64,000 nt of DNA. It comes from Beroe ovata. Its lineage: Eukaryota; Ctenophora; Nuda; Beroida; Beroidae. The notes under the pieces are model-generated. The model did no database searches, had not been told where the DNA came from, and saw only the letters and a program-made list of their open reading frames with translations. The stretch is from positions 9,997-73,996 of the forward strand of contig CAMPET010000269.1 of the NCBI GenBank assembly GCA_946803715.1, in the 5' to 3' direction. A program made the translations under genes and the position numbers. Shown one piece after another: positions 15,601 to 24,141 of this stretch; positions within the stretch are counted from its first letter, which is position 1, and the number at the start of each line of letters is the position of its first letter.

Positions 15601-18600
15601 TTGCATTTCATGTGTGATTGACCAATTGGGAAATGAGACTTGCTGTGACCTAATTCTCTTAATCAAAGATCGAAAATCTTTCGTAGAATTAGAACCCAGA
15701 ATATATTGGTATACCTTTAGTGAAACAGTGGAAAGAATCAGTTATGCTCATCACGGCCATTGTCCTCTGCATCTGGATAAGGGTCCCGGCATTGCCTCTT
15801 CCACTTGTCAGACACTTGTATCCCGTCATCTGAGGAAGAGTGGTGTCAATCTGGACACCAGGGGGTCTAATTTGTGTGACAAGTTGCGTCCCGGGTGTGT
15901 TAATCATATTCGCATCACGGATTACTCCTCAGGGGAGCGAGATAGGGCTGAAATTTCACCGGGAATCGATTCAGCGTCCAAAAATACCTAGGAATAGCTG
16001 GTATTTGTATGAAAATCGATCAAAAAAATTTTCTCAAATTTGGGGTCAGAGAAATGTAATCGATGATGTCCACACTTTTATATCAGGTTTTCGGAGGTCT
16101 CTAATGGGGACTTTGATAGCACTGACGACAATTATTTTCCACCAAATCATCTCTCCTACTCTCACACTACAAATAACAACCCTTTTCGCGATCATGAAGA
16201 GTCCATACTCGCCGTGAAACCACGCCCAAATCACGATTTCAAACCCTTAGGAAGCAAACACTGCGAAATCGTGAAAATCAATGGGACACACTAGTATCTA
16301 AAAACCGTCAAATACAAATTTGCAGGATAAGAACTAGAAATTGGTGTACCTAGCCTATTTTTTGACGTAGAATTCGAATCTGGAGGAATTTTTGAGCTAG
16401 CTCATCGGGAAATTGGAGAAAATTATAATTTCTTTTCAGATGTAAGGTCCGAAGTCACATGACTAACAGTCCCTCAGGGAAGCGAAATAGTGCTGAAATT
16501 CCACCGGGAATCGATTCAGCGTCCAAAAATACCTAGTTATAGCTGGTATTTGTATGAAAATCGATCAAAAAAATTTTCCTCAAATTTCGGGTCAAATGTA
16601 ATCGATGATGTCCACACTTTTATATCACGTTTTCGGAGGTCTCTAATGGGGACTTTGATAGCACTGACGACAATTATTTTCCATCAAATCACCTCTCCTA
16701 CTCTCACACTACAAATATCAACCCTCGTTACGATCATGTAGAGTTCATACTTGCCGTGAAACCACGCCCAAATAACGATTTCTCTCCCATGGGAAGCAAA
16801 CACTACAAAAACGCGAAAATCAATGGGACACACTGGGCACCAAAATCGACCGAAAGCAATTTTGGACGATTCATACTAAAAATAAGTGTTCCTAGCCTAT
16901 TTTTTGACGTAGAATTCGAATCTGAAGGAATTTTGGAGCAAGCTCATCGGGAAATCGGACTAAATTCTCATTTCTCCTCAAATGTAAGGTCCGAAGTCAA
17001 ATGACGAACATCTCATCAGGGAAGCAAGATAGGTCCAAAATTTCATCAGGAATCGATTCAGCGTCGAAAAATACGTAGGAAACAACGTCATTTGCTTAAA
17101 TGTGGGATAGAAATTTTCCTGCGAATTTCTGATCTAAGTTTCGGTTGAAATGTAAGTGAATGACTCCACACTTTTCTACTTCATTTTTGAACGTCTCTCA
17201 TGGGGACTTTGATAGCACTGACGACAATTATTTTCCATCAAATCACCTCTCCTACTCTCACACTACAAATATCAACCCTCGTTACGATCATGTAGAGTTC
17301 ATACTTGCCGTGAAACCACGCCCAAATGACGATTTCTCTCCCCTGGGAAGCAAACACTACAAAAACGCGAAAATCAATGGGACACACTGGGCACCAAAAT
17401 CGGCCGAAAGCAATTTTGGACGATTCATACTAAAATTAAGTGTTCCTAGCCTATTTTTTGACGTAGAATTCGAATCTGAAGGAATTTTGGAGCTAGCTCA
17501 TCGGGAAATTGGAGAAAATTATATTTTTTTTTTCAGATGTTAGGTCCGAAGTCACATGACTTACAGTCCCTCAGAGGAGCGAGATAGGGCCGAAATTCTA
17601 TCGGGAATCGATTCAGCGTCCAAAAATGATGAGGAATTATGAAAAATCTATGTGTACAAATAAAATTTCTTAGGAAGAAATTAAAGTTTGTGCCGCCACA
17701 CATTCGTTTTGAAGTTTTCTTGTGTTTTTGACGTGTTTTTGAAGTGGTGTTAACTGTCAAGGTGGTGTCAGGTTGTGTCAGCACCGTGGTCACCTGGAGC
17801 ATCTCGATGCAACCCTGGGAATATCCCATCCTTGTCATCAGTGACATCATCGTGTACTTGTACAGCGGTACATTCTCCCACGTAAAGTATCGTGTAAACT
17901 GATACCAGTACTCTGTACTCTGCAGCAGCCCTATTTTCACCATGTCCTTGTCAGCCTGACCCATGATCATGTTCGCATTTTTCTTCGACCCGGCGAGTTG
18001 TAGCAATTTGGAGTGATTTTCCTCCAAAATCCGGATGTAAAGCTCCTTGAATATGGAATCGGGGGTTTTATCCGCGTCCAGACAGAAGATCTGGTTCCAA
18101 ATCCCGGGGTTTTCGTCCGCGTACCAATTCGTGAAGGAGGTTCCGTAAAACCACTGCCTCCGGAAATCTATCTTTCCATCCGGGTGAACTTTGAACTGTT
18201 CCATGCTCAGCTCGGGGTCAGCTAGATCGTCAATGAGATCTATCAGGAGAGGCATGATCTGATCTCCGTTCTCGGTCCCGTCCCGCCCGATTTCAGTTGG
18301 CGGTAGCTTGCAGAACCTCATTCCGCCCTCTTCACACGCCACAAAGTCGTAGTTTTGGGGAAGTATGTCTCCGGCATTCATACTATCGAGATGAATAATG
18401 TCAGTCCTCAGTCGTCCTCCGACCTGATCAGCCTGAATATATGATGTCATGGTGACTTGTCATGGTGTGTTTGTTGTCATGACGTGTTGTCATGACTACC
18501 AAGTAGCAAATCAGTGAGCAGAACCAAACCGTATGTCGGTATTGCACTTGTATATACCTGGTCAAGCATGAGGATTCGCTTGTTCTTGAATTTGGGTTGT

Positions 18601-21600
18601 TTTCGGAGGATTTTCCAGAGCGCATAGAACCCAGCCACTCCCGCTCCCACGATCACCAAATCATACGTCTGTGAATCTGCCATGTCCGCCACTGTAGGAA
18701 TAGTCGGGTTTTCCTCCCCTGCTCCTTTACCAAGTGTTGTTTCCGATAACATTGAGTATTGAGAAAGAGTATAGTCGTCCGAGGATATGCAACAAAAACT
18801 GTCAATGAAAGTGAAGCTTTCCATTTCACAAAGTTGTCTACCTTTTAATAGCACAGGTTTTTGCACGTGATGAAAAACAAAAGGGTAACAAAAACTGCAT
18901 CTTTATCTGTATGTGAAATCTAAATGTGCATGTGAGGCTGATTTTTCGGTGACGTTGCAAATTTTATTATGAGTACGGTATTTCTAGCGAACTTGATATC
19001 GGGGAGGTACGTGGTGTCAATTTGTTTTGGTTTCGGCGCTGTTGACATTAAACCACCCTTGATAACAACTCTCATTATTGATGACACTGTCAAGTGTCAC
19101 CACTATTAACACCCCTCACTATCGATGACGCTTATGACGCCTGTCACTGCTGTCACTAACACTGTCACCACTATTGACAACACTGTCATCACTGTTTCAG
19201 ATTACACGCAGAAGCAGCTCCACCTGCTCCTCTCATGAGAATAACTCCTACTGTGATGACTCGTCACACAGTTTCTGGTCATACGCGGAGAGTTTGAAAA
19301 AAGGAGGTCCGCTCTTCTACAACTACCTTTACCGAGCTTCGAGTACCGATATCGTAAGTTCCATCTTCAACTTACTACTTTCTGCTTTCAGCTTTCGTCT
19401 TAAGCTTTCTTTTTACTTATCTGCGTACCCCCGTTTTTTTCATTATATTCCCTTCCCTATCCCCAATTATCAAAATTCCATCTTCTTTGAGCCCCTGGTC
19501 CCACTGCTTCATCCCCCATCCCCTTCTTCCTTCTGGCATCCCTCCACACATACTGACAAGTTATTAGCGGATAAGGGGTTATGTCGGCTCTTAACTTGGG
19601 AACCGATGATCGGAATGACGTGAAATTTTGGTTGTCCGAGTTTCTCATGGTCCTTGAGCTATGGTAGAAGTTTCCAGTCAATCGGTGTATCTGTTTGGGA
19701 TCTATCCTGAAATGCTCACTCAAACTGACATGTTGTGGGCGGATAAGGGGTTATGGCGGCCAATAGCTCGAGAACCGATCATCGGATTGACGTGAAATTT
19801 TGGTTGTCCGAGTTTCTCATGGTCCTTGAGCTATGGTAGAAGTTTCAAGTCAATCGGTGTATCTGTTTGGGATCTATCCTGAAATGCTCACTCAAACTGA
19901 CATGTTGTGGGCGGATAAGGGGTTATGGCGGCCCTTAACTTTGGAACCGATTATCGGATTGACGTGAAATTTTGGTTGTCCGAGTTTCTAATGGTCCTTG
20001 AGCTATGGTAGAAGTTTCAAGTCAATCGGTCGATCCGTTTGGGAGCTATCCTCAAATGCTCACTCAAACTGACATGTTTTGGGTCGATAAGGGGTTATGG
20101 CGGCCACTAACTCGGGAACCAATCATCGGATTGACGTGAAATTTTGGTTGTCCTAGTTTCTAATGGTCCTTGAGCTATGGTAGAAGTTTCAAGTTAATCG
20201 GTTAATCTCTTTGGGAATTATTTTCAAATGCTCGCTCAAACTTGCATGTTTTGAATGAATCGGGGGTTATGTATGCCCTTAACTTATAAACCGATTTTCG
20301 GATTGAAGTGAAATTTTGGTTGTCCGAGTTTCTAATGAGAGCCATTCTCTCCCCTCTGCTCCCTGTCACCCATCCACCACCCCTCCCCCCATTCCCTCAG
20401 CCTCCACCCTTTCCTCCAGGTTCTCCGCCCTAACATACACCTCGCTGCACTCGAGTTGTGGAGGTATTACACTCGTGATGACACCATGGACGGGCCAGCA
20501 TTTGAGCCTGACCTCTGGGTGACAAGGAGGGACAAGGAGAAGAAACGTGAGATAGATAATTCGATCCGACCTTCTGTGCGCGCGCGCGTGCGACTCGCAG
20601 AATTGCATTTGTCTGAAAAAGTGTGATTCCTGTCAGAAATTTGATCGCGCGCTACGCTAACACAATCATTGCTTGGCCCAATCAGTAGACCTTTCGAGCA
20701 TTGCCACACTGCCACACTGCCGCACTGCCACACTCCTGAGTGTGGCAGATTTAGTGTGGCAGTGTGGCAGATTTTCCAGCATTGCCACACTATTTTGCGA
20801 TTTTTGCCACACTGCCGCACTGCCACACTCAAAATCAGTGTGGCAGCCACACTGCCACACTATTCGATCCGACCTTACGAGGAGTGTGGCTGCCACACTG
20901 CCACACTGCCACACTGCCACGATCAATAACCGGTAAATGTGGGGAAAAACAGACTTTAAGAGCCAGATCGTCTTTCTGGTGATCCAGAGGTTCTAGTATG
21001 AAGTAGGACGGGGCAGTGCCGATGGTGAAAAATGGTTTTTTGGTTGAAAATGGTTTTATGGTGAATTGGTTGAAATTTCGCCATTTTCACCATCGGACTA
21101 GCCATCAGGATGCTATCAGAAATGTCTGACTAGACTTTTTAAGTTGCACCAGATTTAAACTAAATTCCAAAACGCTTCTTATCCGGTTGGATAGTCCAAC
21201 TCAGCTGTGTGGCAAGACTGAAAAGAAGGTCTTTTCGACCACTTTTAAATCGGGAACTTTTTCTAACTAATTTATAGAATCCCAGCACTGAATAACAATA
21301 TGTGATTATGTGACGTCAAAATGAAATATTTGTCATAGGTATCTCGATATCAAAAGTGAAAAGTCATTATCGATGATAGGTCATCATCATTGGTCATTAA
21401 TCATTATCTATCAATGGTCAGTGACTTAGGAGCACCCCAAGTAATGCTAGCATTCCACTCCACCCACCAGGCACCCTTCCAAGATATATGGGTAGTGGGT
21501 ACATGCTAATTAGAGCAATTGAGCGTGCCATTGTTTCTACATTCCTTAAATAAACATTGCACCTCATTGCGATTACGGACATGTCATATCATATTACATC

Positions 21601-24099
21601 ACTAATGCCGTATGTGTGAAAGAGAGTGTCAGTGTGGCAGTTGAGCTCGTAAGGTCGACATTGCCACACTTTCAAAAATGTGCGATGACCTTACAGCAAG
21701 TGTGGCAGTGTGGCAGCTGAAAATTTGCCACACAGTGTGGCAGTGTGGCAGTGTGGCAATTCAGTGTGGCAGTGTGGCAAATGAGTGTGGCAGTGTGGCT
21801 GCCACACTCCTCGTAAGGTCTACTCGGCCCAATCTTAGCTTCACGTCGTGGAGAGACACACCCTTCCCTCAGCGGTACCAGTGACACACAAGGAACAGGT
21901 TAAGGAAGGACTAGGCATCGCTCTCATCAATCTGGCCGAACTCCGGTTTAATCGTGCCGGTGACGACATGCAGGTGGATTCCCCCTGGTTACAGACTTTC
22001 TATGCGTTCAACCTGGATTCCCATTACAAGCCATCTAAAGATGCGGTGGCGTTGTTCAATAAGACTCGGCTGAGGAGACGAGCTCCGCAAGCAAATGTTC
22101 AGTGCCTGGCTACCGTGAGTGTGTTACACCACTTTCTCTCACCACACATCGTTATCCACACTCTTCCTGATTTGGTTTTTACTCTTCTCCTTGTTGCTCT
22201 CACCTCACCTCTTACCACTCTATTCTCACCTCCCCCACTTTCAGGGCAAGGTGCGAGTCGACGGACACAGATTTGAGAGTTACACATACAACCCCTTCAC
22301 TGAACCTGAGAAGTTGCCGTGCGTGATCTGTGAGGGAAATCCAGAGATTCCAGCCCGAGCCCAACTTACCATTAGAGGTACTGTGGCATATTGTCAGTAT
22401 TATATCTAGGAAAAGTGAAACTTGGACATTGGCCAAGTTTTAAATTTCTGCAGTAGTAAAACTGAATTCCCATCTGAATTTTTCGATGGCGCTCATATCC
22501 ACTGATAACCACTGAAGATATGCCATCTCTTGCAAATTAGTGATCCATTAATCCCAAAGTTCAGTCCATTGCGTAACCGCGGATATGAAAGGATATCTTA
22601 TTCTCTAGCAAATTTTCTCTCAATGTTCGTCGTATCAACGGCGCGAAGCTGCGATCGTCTAGTGGTTAGGACACTGCGTTGTGGCCGCAGTAACCCAGGT
22701 TCGAATCCTGGTCGCAGCACTTTTGGAAGTGAATTTTTTTCGAAATCGTCCTATTTCGTCCGAAAGGACAAATTTGTTCAAGATGAACGTCAAATCAATT
22801 AAACCATTGATGACGGGAATTGGGAAATTAACTGTTTTCTGACACTTGCAATCTTCTTCATGGCTTCATTGTGTGAAGTGCAATTTCTGACACCTTCCAT
22901 CATTCAATTTCTGAATGATGATATTTTGATAGCCTCTTGTCTATGATTGCACGTGTCTATGATGTCTCTTAACTCGATGAAATTTATCATGACGTTCAAT
23001 GTACAATGTACAATACAAGTGGACGTGATTACGATAGCAGTACTATGGTTGTACTGTTAGTATTAATAGAATTGTTATTGTAGCGATGTACTATGTACTT
23101 TCTATCGAAGGCACCGAATTTCGATAAAAAATTTCGAATCCTTATAGAGTACATAGTGCCAAAATAGCGATTAAATCATATCAAAGAAAACATCATGTCA
23201 AATCAAAATTTTTGACCTTGAAGGGACTCGAACCCTCAACCTTTGAATTAGAAGTCCAATGCGCTAACCATTGCGCCACAAGGCCGATGCTTCAAAAGAA
23301 AGTTCAGGTCTCATATAGGGCTGGATTCCAAATTGCAATTTTGCTCCTTACAGGATTCTTGAACTTGGTGAATGTTATCAGATCCCAATTAGTTCTGCTG
23401 ATTTAACTAATTGGCTCTAATTACCCAGGCTTGAAGTGCTGTTACTGCCACATAACGATTCACACGATTTGCCAGCTGTTTGTCACCACCACTTGCAAGA
23501 AACGAGAGGTAAAATCATGAATTTCAATAATCACTCTTAGTAAGTTCTCACGACCCCTCATTAAAAGGGGGCTCTATTGAGAAAACTCTCATCAAGTTAG
23601 ACAGCGAGAGGAAGCTAACTACAATATGTAAATATTGTCATGAATTCAGTGCTATTCTACTTGTTGATACGTCATTCTTACAACAATCTCACATCTCACA
23701 TGACCACTGTCCCACCCTCTGTCGTCCCTCATACGACCCCAATGACGACATTGTCCTCATTCCACATTGTCGACCACAACGTTCCCCCGTATAGAAAGAG
23801 GTCGAAGATGAGCCCATCCCGCGTTCTAACACGGTCAAAGGCCGGGACTCCGACCCCAAGAAATCCCGGGGTATCCCAAAGTCAGCCACACAGCCTGATT
23901 TGTGCTGCTCTCCGTCCCCTGATGACGAGACCAAGGTAGATGACGGTGTGGAGTGTGTTTGGAAACTTGATCTTTGTAAGGGATCAAATTGTGCGTGTGT
24001 GGGATCAAAGTATGTGTTTGTGGGATTTTGAATGAGTATCGTCAGATACAGTTTTGTGTGCGAGATTGCCTGAAAAAAGAATGGGGGAAGCATGATATG

Positions 24100-24141
<42 letters not shown>

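Noticed and set aside
15840..17543. Open frames of 80-130 aa in the 545-bp units, repeated at 44,275-46,595
   Set aside because: They start and stop at the same place in each unit but shift frame between copies and have no domain or splice context; they are repeat-borne.
18684..18866. N-terminal extension of the amine oxidase
   Set aside because: The frame is open but the extra 61 residues have no targeting peptide or domain; kept only as an alternative start.
20467..20936. Several overlapping open frames on both strands rich in Cys-His-Thr-Ala (CHTATLPHC)
   Set aside because: They are translations of the TGTGGCAG repeat in different frames; the period-8 repeat keeps all frames open.
23640..23939. 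99-aa frame on the + strand
   Set aside because: The real coding frame here is a different one: exon 23795-23935 keeps phase with the neighbouring SBF exons.
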